60,399 nucleotides of DNA from Janthinobacterium sp. 344 (GCF_900112025.1 NZ_FOKL01000018.1:1-60399), one strand, 5' to 3'. Positions 16,820 through 25,291 are shown, numbered from the stretch's first letter. The notes: a model not told the origin generated them from the sequence alone. A program made the numbers and translations.

Positions 16820-17515
16820 TCAAAAACGATTAATGTTAATGGCGGCTTTAACACGTCCTACAATTTGCAGGGTAAGCATTGCTTTTGATATTTTTACAAG
16901 AGTTGAGTTGTAGCGTTGGTTTTCGCAACGAAGTAATAGGCCTTCACCCACGATGATTTCAATGTGTCGCACAAGGCGCCTTCCTTGGTAATCCAATAGA
17001 TAGATTCCGTTAACCTCCACCTCATGGACCGTCGCATCAAAAAAAAATGGGGCGCCATCATGGATGAGCGGAGCCATGTCATCTCCCTTCATCACTCCTA
17101 CTTGATTGGGGCCGGTGAACGATGCGGTTTGCCCGAGCATGTGACCGATCCAGTCAAAGGTGGGCTCTTTATGACAGTAGACCTGTTCCTGAACCTGTGA
17201 CGATAGTTGTTGCTTGGGGAACGGGAGACGATGCGATGTCAATCCCAGGATCCAGTTTGCGTCCATGTCGAACTGAAGGCAGACAATGGCGAGGGATTTG
17301 AGATCGGGGAGACCTGGTTTTTCTTCATCGATCCAGCGCGCCACTGTTTGCAGGGCTCGGCCGGTAATCTGGCTCAGGAAGTGCTCGCGTTGTCCAGGAT
17401 GTATTCCCCGCCTGTCTAGTTCTGCAATGAGGCGTTGCCGCACACCAGGGACGATATCAATGTCCAGTTCGCGGACGGCCTCTCTGGTAAGCGGAATGTT
17501 ATTGCTTATTGTCAC
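16820..17515 (-). CDS. S24-type phage-like repressor without the catalytic dyad
   Basis: A 231-residue repressor-like protein starting at a GTG with GGAG upstream. The N-terminal part (residues 20-95) looks like an XRE-type helix-turn-helix, including HFLSQITGRALQTVARWIDE and LAIVCLQFDMDANWILGL. The C-terminal part (about 140-231) is an S24/LexA-like domain with VMKGDDMAPLIHDGAPFFFD, GIYLLDYQGRRLVRHIEI and RCENQRYN. The family has GDSM with the nucleophilic serine and a later KRL lysine; here they read GDDM and VRH, so both catalytic positions are changed. It is divergent from the FlhDC-like genes, as SetR is from setDC in SXT, and probably represses them without being cleaved in the SOS response. 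Confidence 0.85.
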   Translation of the reverse strand: MTISNNIPLTREAVRELDIDIVPGVRQRLIAELDRRGIHPGQREHFLSQITGRALQTVARWIDEEKPGLPDLKSLAIVCLQFDMDANWILGLTSHRLPFPKQQLSSQVQEQVYCHKEPTFDWIGHMLGQTASFTGPNQVGVMKGDDMAPLIHDGAPFFFDATVHEVEVNGIYLLDYQGRRLVRHIEIIVGEGLLLRCENQRYNSTLVKISKAMLTLQIVGRVKAAININRF

Positions 17516-17864
17516 GATTTTTGTCTCCGTGCAGGGGTAAAGTGAGAGACTTTGATTTATTTGTAGATTATTTGTAGCAGTTGTTACGGGTAGATTTTTA
17601 TGGGGTAGAGTTCGATTTTAGGGCGAGAATCGCATTTCCTCTAGTAAAATTTTGCTAAAGTGCACATAAATATTTTGATTCGATTAGCAGTTGCTATTGA
17701 CCTTTGAAATTTTGCGGAGTAGTCTTTTTTTAATGTGCTAATGCCGTCGCGCGCAGTCCTCTTACCCATGACTTCGCCCATTCGTTGACCGACGTGGCAG
17801 AGTGCACAGCGGAAACCGGATGAATGACCACGCCCCGCCGTAGCGGGGCAAAGCGGGGTGGACC
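17516..17864. promoter_or_regulatory. Divergent control region between repressor and flhDC-like genes
   Basis: A 349-base AT-rich region with no gene. It holds the 16-base near-perfect palindrome TAGTAAAATTTTGCTA (17642-17657), a candidate operator, and a tandem ATTTGTAG pair near 17558-17576. A possible rightward promoter is TTGACC (17697-17702) with a weak -10 (TAGTCT, 17720-17725) 17 bases on. The palindrome lies about 40 bases upstream of that -35 box. Confidence 0.45.
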
Positions 17865-18212
17865 ATGGAAGACGCGATTCGATACACGGACGTGCAGTAC
17901 CTCAACTTAAATTACTTACTCACTATCCAGGTGGGTCTGAAGCAAGACCCCCTTGCCACATGCTGTACCTTTCACCTCGACACAGCCTCAGCCGAGACGC
18001 TCGCTGCAATGAGCGTGGACTCCTTGCAGCTGCTGGCCGCGAGCATGTCGCATGAAAGCCTGTTTAAGCCAATAGGTAATTTTAAAACTCTCCTTGAAAC
18101 ACCGCCCGTTTTGGCCATGACGTTGTGCAGGGTCGGCGCTGTGGATCAGGATGCAGCACGCGGACCATCGCGTGCCGGCCAAGCTACTACGGCTCATGCG
18201 CGCCTCGCATAG
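17865..18212 (+). CDS. FlhD-like activator subunit (SetD/AcaD type)
   Basis: A 115-residue protein that resembles FlhD. The start (IRYTDVQYLNLNYLLTIQVG), the central LDTASAETLAAMSVDSLQLL and ASMSHESLFKPIGNFKTLLE match the FlhD pattern of an interacting helix bundle that binds FlhC. In SXT/R391 and IncC elements FlhDC homologues (SetDC, AcaDC) are the master activators of transfer and excision. It is the first gene of a pair, 7 bases from the FlhC-like gene, and reads away from the repressor. The tail is short and basic. Similarity is to a small family, so the call also leans on the partner gene. Confidence 0.72.
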   Translation: MEDAIRYTDVQYLNLNYLLTIQVGLKQDPLATCCTFHLDTASAETLAAMSVDSLQLLAASMSHESLFKPIGNFKTLLETPPVLAMTLCRVGAVDQDAARGPSRAGQATTAHARLA

Positions 18213-18219
18213 GTGACAT

Positions 18220-18801
18220 ATGGCCTATGAACATGCAGAGCGGCACATTCAGGCCCTGCAGCTTGCCAAATCCTGCGTCGAACAGGGCGCGCGGATGAAA
18301 ACCGTCGCCTATTTGACCGGATTGAGTGCATCGCTGCTGCGGGAGTACTTCTACAATGACCGGGCGGCCACCGGCGGTCGATGGCCTAGCTCGCAGGATT
18401 GGTACCACATGGCGACCCTGGTGCAACGTGCCGAGGCGTCACTGATCGCTACTATTTTTCATTTCTTGCGTACGCAGCATGCATGCTCGGCACGCAAGGC
18501 CATGGTCTGCGCTTATAAAATGTATCGAGAGCGGTGGAATGGCCGGTTCAGCATTTCGTTTGACCGAGCTTTCGAGCTGATCGCTAGCGTAGAGGGCATT
18601 TGGACCCACCATTCATCGCAGTTGGCGCTGCATACCTGCCCGCGTTGCCGCTGCCGCTATCTGATCGCACTCGGGGATACCTCGGCGGATCACTCCGGAT
18701 GTGTGTTTTGCAAGCTCGTTAAACGGTATGCCACCGATTCCCGTATTCAATCGAGCTTTGCTGGTAAACCTGACCTGCGCCTGGCCGTAAAGCAAAATTA
18801 G
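18220..18801 (+). CDS. FlhC-like activator subunit (SetC/AcaC type)
   Basis: A 193-residue FlhC homologue. Conserved parts are HIQALQLAKSCVEQGARMKT at the start, the WPSSQDWY segment, KAMVCAYKMYRERW, and the zinc site made of CPRC and CVFC (C-x2-C twice, about residues 141-170), which in FlhC holds the FlhC fold. FlhC provides DNA contacts in the FlhD4C2 complex. With its neighbour it should form the activator of the tra operons. Chromosomal flagellar flhDC is unlikely here, given the position in an ICE next to a repressor. Confidence 0.82.
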   Translation: MAYEHAERHIQALQLAKSCVEQGARMKTVAYLTGLSASLLREYFYNDRAATGGRWPSSQDWYHMATLVQRAEASLIATIFHFLRTQHACSARKAMVCAYKMYRERWNGRFSISFDRAFELIASVEGIWTHHSSQLALHTCPRCRCRYLIALGDTSADHSGCVFCKLVKRYATDSRIQSSFAGKPDLRLAVKQN

Positions 18802-18953
18802 TCATTTAATGGATTGTTCAGAGTTTTCTTGTAGTTCTGTATTAATGGCTATGCATGGCTATCTACTATTAGGTTTGATGCCCATCGTAATCCCATGTAC
18901 TGGTCATTAATGCAATAATCTCGTACACTGCGCCATTCGGCCCGTCCGCTATC

Positions 18954-19111
18954 GGCCTATTGTGTTGAAAATGTTGAGCGGCAACCATTTCGGAATGTCT
19001 CAAATCTCCAAGCTGTCGGTGATCGTTCAATTGCGACGGTTCTGGCCAGACCAGGCTGGCAGGAATTCTATCCACAGGTCAACGTACCCGCGTTTTTCAA
19101 CACAATAGGCC
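18954..19111. repeat. MITE-like segment with 18-bp perfect terminal inverted repeats
   Basis: GGCCTATTGTGTTGAAAA at 18954-18971 is repeated in inverse at 19094-19111, enclosing 122 bases without a gene. The pairing continues outward with CCGCT. It looks like a small non-autonomous element. The whole gap 18802-19147 holds nothing else I recognise. Confidence 0.55.
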
Positions 19112-19147
19112 AGAAGCGGTCATTAACGTGTGAGGATTAAGAGCCAC

Positions 19148-19606
19148 ATGAAGAACATCATCCTTGAAAAAACGAGTCAAGTTCGCTGGTACACGAACAT
19201 GCGCGACGTGTTCGAGGCCGCGAACATTGCGCCGCAAGACTATGACTGGTACGTCAGCGACATCGAAACGAACTGGAGACCACCAGGTTTCTCGCCGGAT
19301 GATCAATGGTTCACTGGCGACGAGCTTGAAGCCTTCCTGCATGCCTATGAGGTCCAGTTTATCTGGGCAGTATTCAGCGCGGTACCTAAGGGGCTTCGTC
19401 CGATACCTGTTCCCGCGCCATACGTCGAGGACAATCCGCAGTATTGGGACGGTACGGAACCGGACCCGCAACTAGAGGGCGCGTTGTTCGAGATCGCGTG
19501 TTGGGACAGCAGTGGAACGATTCTGATCAACCTGCCTGAACAAGCCATCCATTCGTTCTTGATACGATACCCAGACGCAAAGCCGTTGGCGACCGCGCGT
19601 TCCTGA
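19148..19606 (+). CDS. Hypothetical accessory protein
   Basis: A 152-residue soluble protein beginning MKNIILEKTSQVRWYTNMRD. It is acidic and rich in W and Y (DYDWYVSDIETNW, QFIWAVFSAVPKG), a composition seen in many bacterial immunity and SMI1-like proteins, but I cannot assign a family. An ATG at 19130 would add six residues. It is the first of three small genes with similar repeats in front of each, and its own copy (GGCCAGAAGCGGTCATT) is at 19108-19124. Confidence 0.6.
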   Translation: MKNIILEKTSQVRWYTNMRDVFEAANIAPQDYDWYVSDIETNWRPPGFSPDDQWFTGDELEAFLHAYEVQFIWAVFSAVPKGLRPIPVPAPYVEDNPQYWDGTEPDPQLEGALFEIACWDSSGTILINLPEQAIHSFLIRYPDAKPLATARS

Positions 19607-19640
19607 GGAGTGCTGAGACGTCTGTTTTAGGACATAATCC

Positions 19641-19673
19641 GCCAACGACGGCAACCGGCCAGAAGCAGACATT
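19641..19673 (+). repeat. Accessory-patch repeat, copy B
   Basis: GCCAACGACGGCAACCGGCC then AGAAGCAGACATT, directly before the start of the second small gene. It matches copy C at 20158-20190 with few differences, and its right half matches copy A at 19108-19124. Confidence 0.65.
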
Positions 19674-19679
19674 ACGACT

Positions 19680-20123
19680 TTGAACGCAATAGCACCTTCT
19701 TCTCACAAAAAGATGCAGTCATTTACCTATAGAGTTGAACTGACCGTTGATAGCGGCGCCTCAGGTCAGACTGAAATCGTAGTGCCATCAGTTGCGGAGG
19801 TTCGGACCTTCGTTGCGAAGTCGCTTGTGCCCAATTCCGTACTCATCGTGAGCCATCTAAAGCATAACGCGGACTACGGAAATTTCATCATTTTCCTGAA
19901 TGCGATCGGGCTGGCATATGTACGTATACTTGAGCATCGAGGATTTCACGCGGCTAGTCTACAAGCGACAGTATCCGGTACAACAGTTCAGTTTATTGAA
20001 GACGGCGATACGTTCGACGTGGACGAAAACTCTACGATTCCGCGCGCTTCGGCTATCGAAGCGTTGAATCATTGGCTTGCGACTGGCGAACGATTTCCGG
20101 GTGTTTGCTGGGTCGATGAATAA
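19680..20123 (+). CDS. Imm1-like immunity protein
   Basis: A 147-residue protein when started at the TTG at 19680; an ATG at 19713 (MQSFTYRVELTV) gives 136 residues and is at least as plausible. The C-terminal pattern IPRASAIEALNHWLATGERF followed by PGVCWVDE fits the Imm1 family, which protects against secreted polymorphic toxins. No toxin gene is adjacent, so it would be an orphan immunity gene. It is preceded and followed by copies of the same repeat. Family identity rests on this C-terminal motif, and I rate it moderate. Confidence 0.55.
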   Translation: MNAIAPSSHKKMQSFTYRVELTVDSGASGQTEIVVPSVAEVRTFVAKSLVPNSVLIVSHLKHNADYGNFIIFLNAIGLAYVRILEHRGFHAASLQATVSGTTVQFIEDGDTFDVDENSTIPRASAIEALNHWLATGERFPGVCWVDE

Positions 20124-20157
20124 TTTATCGGGGAAGGGCCGCTTCGGGGTCTAACCT

Positions 20158-20190
20158 GCCAACGACAGCAACCGGCCAGGAGCGGCCATT
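20158..20190 (+). repeat. Accessory-patch repeat, copy C
   Basis: GCCAACGACAGCAACCGGCC then AGGAGCGGCCATT, 22 bases before the third small gene. Same orientation as copy B. Confidence 0.65.
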
Positions 20191-20211
20191 CGATAATTTC
20201 CAAGGAACGCG

Positions 20212-20436
20212 ATGACCGAAGATCTGTGTCTCAGGATTGCTGAGAAATATTTGTCGTCAAATGCCATTGAGTACATCCTTCCTGGTCGGATTGGCAGCAA
20301 AGAGCCGAGCAGGTGGGAGGCGATTTACGTCGTTCCAGCAGTAACGGACCCCACGGTGGCAGTTGTCGATCCTCCAGATGTACGAGTTTGGGTCACACTT
20401 CTTGACGGTCAAGTGGAATGGATACACCAAATGTGA
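20212..20436 (+). CDS. Small hypothetical protein
   Basis: A 74-residue protein beginning MTEDLCLRIAEKYLSSNAIE, with AAGGA about 7 bases before the ATG. It is acidic with a beta-rich second half ending in WVTLLDGQVEWIHQM. I do not recognise the family. Its size, composition and repeat-flanked position suggest the same class as its two neighbours, possibly immunity-type. Confidence 0.55.
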   Translation: MTEDLCLRIAEKYLSSNAIEYILPGRIGSKEPSRWEAIYVVPAVTDPTVAVVDPPDVRVWVTLLDGQVEWIHQM

Positions 20437-20885
20437 ACGGCTGCTCCGGGGCGAAAGCGCTCGTTCACGGTTGCCAGAGACAGGATGGTAAACGTGTTCT
20501 CAACGGGGTTGCCCGTTTGGCTAAAGTCTTGCAGATCGTTATGCTCCGGCCGATTATCGAGGCTCAACTTCCTGTACATCTAGCTTCGCTCAAAGGAGGG
20601 TGCCTAGTTGTCAATGACCTCGCCTTGTAAGTGGTGTCTGGCTCCTGCTGAGAGATGAAATACCTTGGGAGTATTTATTTGCCGCTTGAGCTCGGACATG
20701 CGATTTGCATGACCTTTTGGCAGAGACTGCAGGAATGGATTGCAGCCAAGTGCTGGCAGTGGCGTTACACCGCTGAATTCCTCGTCATTCTGTCGGTGAA
20801 TAGTCGCAGCGAAAGGCAGGCTTTCATGTGGACGTACGTTGATCTACATAGCCATAATGCTCACATAGCCACGTGAGTGTGTCTT
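20437..20885. other. Gene-poor stretch upstream of the relaxase-like gene
   Basis: About 450 bases. A 73-codon frame at 20655-20876 lacks family resemblance and I do not call it. The place directly upstream of a traI-traD pair is where an origin of transfer or an activator site could lie, but I found no clear inverted repeat or nick-site motif to support it. Confidence 0.4.
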
Positions 20886-22703
20886 ATGGCCACAGTGAAT
20901 CTCTTCAAATACCTGGGTTGGCTTGGCCACCATCGTCAATGTAATCGCGGCCGTCAAGCCGCGCCCACCTGTCCTCAACGTTCACATCCCATTAACGGCC
21001 ATGCGCGTGACGGCGGGATGCATCCCCGTAGTGTCGATGCGATCTTGGACGACAATCGGGATATCCTGGGGCGCATCAAACTGGCTTATGGCGGCGATGC
21101 GCATGCCTTTGCCAAGGAAATGCTTCCGCTCATCAGGAAGTACATCGCTTACGTGAACGTCTTGCCAGCGACGCGGGACAGTTTTTTTGCGCGCCCAGGA
21201 GGTTTAGCCCGCCTTGGCATGGAAACCGGGTTCTTCGCACTGCAAGCGACCGATTCTCAGATTTTTGCTGGCAGGGCGACGATATCGACCCGTCGACAGT
21301 TGGAGCCACGCTGGCGCTTTGCAACCTTCGTCGCAGGGCTATGCGCATACCTTTACCGCGCGTTGGACACTGTCGTCGTGAGTGACGCGCATGGAACCGT
21401 TTGGCAACCATACCTGGCATCCCTCGGGGATTGGATCCACAAACACGAGGTTGGCCGTCTGTTTGTCAAATGGGGGGAGGCCAGGCAGGAATGCCGCTCC
21501 CTGTCGTTGCTCGCGCTACCGATGATCCTGCCGACCGACACGTTGGCCTACCTGACCCAGGACGGCTCGACGATCGTCGCCCACATGCTTGCGGCGATCA
21601 GTGGTGAGGTGAGGTATCACGATCATAACGTCATTGACCATCTCGTCAATCGAGCATCTACTTTAGTGATCTACCGAGACTTGCGCGAAGCCGACACGCA
21701 AGCAGGCAAGGCCCGCGCGAGGGCTTACCTTGCCAGGTTTCTGCTCAAAGCAATGCGCGAGCTCGTGCAGTCACATCAGGGATGGGTGCCCAATGCGGAA
21801 CGGTCCCGCATGTGGCTTGGGCGGGACGGCCTGTTTCTGGTGTGGCCGAACGGAATAAGCGACATGCTCACCTTGCTGGAAGACGAGGGATTGTATGGCT
21901 TACCTGCCTCCCCGGTAGAGGCCATGGAAATTCTGAGCGATGCCGGGATCATCCTGCCAATGAATTCGGACGAGTCTGTTTGGTCAATCCGGCCGCCAGG
22001 CGCCCCTGAACCCTTGGAGGCGTTTAAGCTGGTGACGCCAGGCGTTGTCCTTGCTGTGTTGCACCCGCCACCAGTGGCGCTGGACATGGATATTGCTGTC
22101 CACCGCACTCATGACGAGGTGCGAGCTACGGAGCATGATGCTAGTTCACGGCAGGCGAACGCGGCATCCTCCCAGGTTCAGGGCGAATGCGTTGCCTCAG
22201 AGATGCCGCCGGATGTGAGCGATCGTCAGTTGTCGTTGCCATCTATCCCACCGGTTCCCCCAACTGCGGCGGGCACGGGTATCGAACCACCTGCAGGTGC
22301 TCGTCAAGGAAGGGCGAAGAAGGTTAAAAATACCGAGCCAATGCAGTCAGCAAAGGCACGCTACTCGTTACGCGCACCGATTCGCCTCAATCCTGGCATT
22401 GCCAAGGTACTGCAGGCGATCGTGCAGTCTCTCAATGATACGAGCTTGCCACCTGCGTGTTATCCCATGGCGTCCGGCTTGTTCGTCCCATTGGATGCCT
22501 TCGTCGCGCGACAGGCGGATGCGAAGATGGCGCAACGCGCACTTGCTGATGCCAACATGCTGGTGGCAGGTCCAGCAGGGACCGAGCCTGTTGAATACCA
22601 CGCCCTGCATGGCAAGCAACTGGCCGGCATGGTTATCGCCAGCCAGTTTGTCGAAGGTATGGATGCCGCAGGCGCGACCACCATCGATTTGAACGCAAGT
22701 TGA
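20886..22703 (+). CDS. traI: TraI (MOBH/TraI_2-like) protein lacking the catalytic histidines
   Basis: A 605-residue homologue of MOBH relaxases (TraI_2 plus TraI_2_C domains). The first domain aligns at YVNVLPATRDSFFARPGGLA and EPRWRFATFVAGLCAYLYRA, then GTVWQPYLASLGDWI. The C-terminal domain is seen at FLVWPNGISDMLTLLEDEGL and in the last 110 residues. Family members have HHH after LPAS, a histidine in the GGLLRH motif and LLHDxGK; here these read DSFF, GLARL and LCAYLYRA, so all metal-binding residues are absent. It may be a divergent or inactive relaxase or a structural part of the relaxosome. It overlaps traD's context directly, as in SXT. Start choices are the ATG at 20886 or a GTG at 20877. 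Confidence 0.75.
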   Translation: MATVNLFKYLGWLGHHRQCNRGRQAAPTCPQRSHPINGHARDGGMHPRSVDAILDDNRDILGRIKLAYGGDAHAFAKEMLPLIRKYIAYVNVLPATRDSFFARPGGLARLGMETGFFALQATDSQIFAGRATISTRRQLEPRWRFATFVAGLCAYLYRALDTVVVSDAHGTVWQPYLASLGDWIHKHEVGRLFVKWGEARQECRSLSLLALPMILPTDTLAYLTQDGSTIVAHMLAAISGEVRYHDHNVIDHLVNRASTLVIYRDLREADTQAGKARARAYLARFLLKAMRELVQSHQGWVPNAERSRMWLGRDGLFLVWPNGISDMLTLLEDEGLYGLPASPVEAMEILSDAGIILPMNSDESVWSIRPPGAPEPLEAFKLVTPGVVLAVLHPPPVALDMDIAVHRTHDEVRATEHDASSRQANAASSQVQGECVASEMPPDVSDRQLSLPSIPPVPPTAAGTGIEPPAGARQGRAKKVKNTEPMQSAKARYSLRAPIRLNPGIAKVLQAIVQSLNDTSLPPACYPMASGLFVPLDAFVARQADAKMAQRALADANMLVAGPAGTEPVEYHALHGKQLAGMVIASQFVEGMDAAGATTIDLNAS

Positions 22704-22705
22704 CC

Positions 22706-24619
22706 ATGTTGCTGCGCCGGTATGAAATGCCGTGGCGTGGCCCCATTGAGGCCGCTGCCGCCCTGGCATGGATGCTCGCCGCCGCCATTTTTTGCTTTCT
22801 GATACCTGATCATTTGCCGCCGCGTGCGGGTTTTACCGTCATCTTTTGTTCAATATTCGTCGCATTGATCCGCTGCCGGCAAGCCTTGCGCGTCATACGT
22901 ATTCGTGCCGCGTTGTCTGGCCGCGCGATGGAAATGGTGCCAATTTCCCGGCTGGCGACCTGGACAGGCGATCCAGAACAGGTCGCGTTCGGCCTGGGCT
23001 TTGTCTGGCTGCCGCTACACTCTCAGCGCCTTTATGAGCTGATCAAGATCGATTACCGCGCAATGACCATTTCTCCCTGGCTCATACGGGCTCTGGGATA
23101 TCAGCCCAATCCACAATCCGACGCAGAGATCGGCCTACCCTGGATTCATGGTGTCGAATCGGAAGAGCGCTTGTTGGCGCGGCCCTTGCAGAACTTTGAA
23201 GGTGGAACCTTGGTGGTCGGGACTACTCAGTCGGGCAAAGGGGTATGCCTTGGCTGGTTGATTTTTCAGGCCATCCGGCGTGACGACGTTGTCATCATTA
23301 TTGATCCGAAAAATTCACGCCGCCTCAAGCGACTGGTCATGAAGGCCTGCCAACTGTATCGCGAGCCAGACAGCTTTCTTTGGTTTCATCCAGCTTTTCC
23401 GGAAACGGGTGTTCGTCTCGACTTTACGTTCAATTGGCAAAAACCTACCGAAGTCGCTTCTCGTATTCAGTCGATCATGCCACCGGACACGGCCGGAACG
23501 TTCAGCGCATTTGGTTGGGACGCGGTGAATGTGGTCGTGCAAGGAATGGTGCAACTGGAGAGGCGCCCGAATCTGGCAAAGCTGAAGCAATATATTGAAG
23601 GAGGTGTCGAACCCATCCTGGAACAGGCGCTCGAGCGTTTTTATGAAACGCTCCTTGGCATGCAGTGGCGCAGTACACCTGAGATGGTGCGCTTGCTGGA
23701 TAAAGCACGGCGAGGGCACATCAAATCGCCGACGCCGGCCGCGAGTCATGAATTGTTGGCATATGTGACGTACTACGATCACCACGTGCATGAGGCTCGG
23801 CGTGATCCGGTGGTCAGTTCGCAAGTCCGGGTATTCCAGCATAACCGCGAACATTATCAAAAAATAACCGCCAATCTCTTACCGATCTTGTCCATGTTGA
23901 CATCCGGCGATCTTGGAAAAAGCTTGTCTCCGGATCCTTTTGATGCGGATGACCAGCGTCCGATCATGAATCTGGAAAAGATCGAGCGCGCGGGACATGT
24001 ACTGCTGCTGTGCCTGGATTCGTTGCCAGATCCTTCCGTTGCAACGGCCATCGGCGCCATGGCGCTGGCCGACCTGGCGGCCCGTTCAGGAATTCGCTAC
24101 AACCTGGGAGGGGAGCGGCGCATTTCCCTGTTTGTGGATGAGCTATCGAACGTGATCAATCAGCCGTTGATCGAGATCCTGAACAAGGGAGCAGAGGGAG
24201 GGCTGTACACCACGGCCGCGATGCAGACGATTGCTGACCTGGCAAAACGACTTGGCAGCCAGGAGGCGGCACGCATGGCATTGGGGAACTTAAATAACCT
24301 CATCGCTTTTCGAACCAAGGATCAGCCCACGCAGGAGTTCATCAATGAAACACTGGGGCAGACCACTATCCATAACATGAAAGTGGGGCATAACACGGCC
24401 AGAGATGGCCATTTCACGGATTATACGGCGGTCGATTCAACGCAGTTGAGCGAGGAAGTCAACGAGTTGGTGCCGCCATCGATCCTGGGTAAGCTGCCCA
24501 ATTTGCAGTTTTTCGCCTCAGTTTCCGGCGGCCACGTCTACAAGGGACGGTTTACGCTGATCGACCCTGGCGTGGACGATGCTAGCCTTGAAGAGAAGGA
24601 AAAGGGGGAGACATGCTGA
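22706..24619 (+). CDS. traD: TraD-type coupling protein (VirD4-like)
   Basis: A 637-residue type IV coupling ATPase that links the relaxosome to the secretion channel. Two N-terminal membrane segments (about residues 15-55) are followed by the TraD/TraG nucleotide-binding fold with Walker A GTTQSGKGVCLGW and Walker B RISLFVDELSN. The C-terminal part holds the GAEGGLYTTAAMQTIADLAK and AFRTKDQPTQEF regions typical of the SXT/R391 TraD class. The start MLLRRYEMPWRGP also fits that class. It begins 2 bases after the traI stop and overlaps the DUF4400 gene by 7 bases. Confidence 0.93.
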   Translation: MLLRRYEMPWRGPIEAAAALAWMLAAAIFCFLIPDHLPPRAGFTVIFCSIFVALIRCRQALRVIRIRAALSGRAMEMVPISRLATWTGDPEQVAFGLGFVWLPLHSQRLYELIKIDYRAMTISPWLIRALGYQPNPQSDAEIGLPWIHGVESEERLLARPLQNFEGGTLVVGTTQSGKGVCLGWLIFQAIRRDDVVIIIDPKNSRRLKRLVMKACQLYREPDSFLWFHPAFPETGVRLDFTFNWQKPTEVASRIQSIMPPDTAGTFSAFGWDAVNVVVQGMVQLERRPNLAKLKQYIEGGVEPILEQALERFYETLLGMQWRSTPEMVRLLDKARRGHIKSPTPAASHELLAYVTYYDHHVHEARRDPVVSSQVRVFQHNREHYQKITANLLPILSMLTSGDLGKSLSPDPFDADDQRPIMNLEKIERAGHVLLLCLDSLPDPSVATAIGAMALADLAARSGIRYNLGGERRISLFVDELSNVINQPLIEILNKGAEGGLYTTAAMQTIADLAKRLGSQEAARMALGNLNNLIAFRTKDQPTQEFINETLGQTTIHNMKVGHNTARDGHFTDYTAVDSTQLSEEVNELVPPSILGKLPNLQFFASVSGGHVYKGRFTLIDPGVDDASLEEKEKGETC

Positions 24620-25227
24620 TTCGGTTGACGGCCATTGTTTCGCTGAGCGTGCTCCTGATTCTGGTGCTGTACCTGCCGTCAGCCTTTCCGCCGCAGCGAT
24701 TTGTCGCGCAGATTCGCGCAGAACATATTGCCAGTGCGGATTGCTGGGGGAGTCCGTACGCACGCCGCGTGTTGAGCCGATTGTTTGAGTATCAAGCGGC
24801 ATTGGCCATCGAACCGGCATCGGTTCCCGCCCACGAGGTGAAGGGGGATCCTGTCGCACAACCCATCGCCAATAGCCTGGGGCGGGTACGTCTGCAGCTT
24901 TTTCAGAGCAGCTATTTCCGCTCGCTCGATACGTTGATCATGCTGGCGCTGTATCGACTGGCCGGCCTTGTACAGTGGTGGTCAACGTTCGTGGTGCTGA
25001 TGACAGCCTGTATCGTGGATGCTCTGGTGCGCAGGCGAATTAAACGCCTGGAATTCGCCAGGCAGCACCCGGAGTGGTTCGCGGCAGCGATGGGGATAGC
25101 GATTTTTCTGGTTTGTCTGCTGGCTGTCGCGTGTGTGCTTCCTGTTCAATTGTCCCCGTTTCTGCTACCTACCATGTTGGTCGTGGTCGCGTGGCTGGCA
25201 GGGCAAATGGCAGTGCACTATGCGTGA
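24613..25227 (+). CDS. DUF4400 family membrane protein
   Basis: A 204-residue DUF4400 protein, the gene that follows traD in SXT/R391, IncC and related elements (orfJ-like). It has an N-terminal membrane segment (residues 5-25), a periplasmic-type stretch with CWGSPYARRVLSRLFEYQ, and two or three membrane segments in the second half (VVLMTACIVDALVRRR; AAAMGIAIFLVCLLAVACVL). No function has been established. The 7-base overlap with traD supports co-translation. Confidence 0.82.
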   Translation: MLIRLTAIVSLSVLLILVLYLPSAFPPQRFVAQIRAEHIASADCWGSPYARRVLSRLFEYQAALAIEPASVPAHEVKGDPVAQPIANSLGRVRLQLFQSSYFRSLDTLIMLALYRLAGLVQWWSTFVVLMTACIVDALVRRRIKRLEFARQHPEWFAAAMGIAIFLVCLLAVACVLPVQLSPFLLPTMLVVVAWLAGQMAVHYA

Positions 25228-25291
25228 GCGTCCCATTCACAGCTTTGCAGCCATCGCTACCTATCGAAGGGAAACTGGGTTAATCCAAATA

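Noticed and set aside
17865..18801. Chromosomal flagellar flhDC
   Set aside because: The genes lie in an ICE, next to a repressor, with no motility genes near, and match the SetDC/AcaDC arrangement.
19680..20190. Integron gene cassettes with attC sites
   Set aside because: One repeat copy is preceded by GTCTAAC, which resembles an attC core, but I found no matching GTTRRRY at the other side and no integrase of the integron type.
20655..20876. A 73-codon frame before traI
   Set aside because: No ribosome binding site worth naming, no family resemblance, and unusual composition rich in W, C and H.
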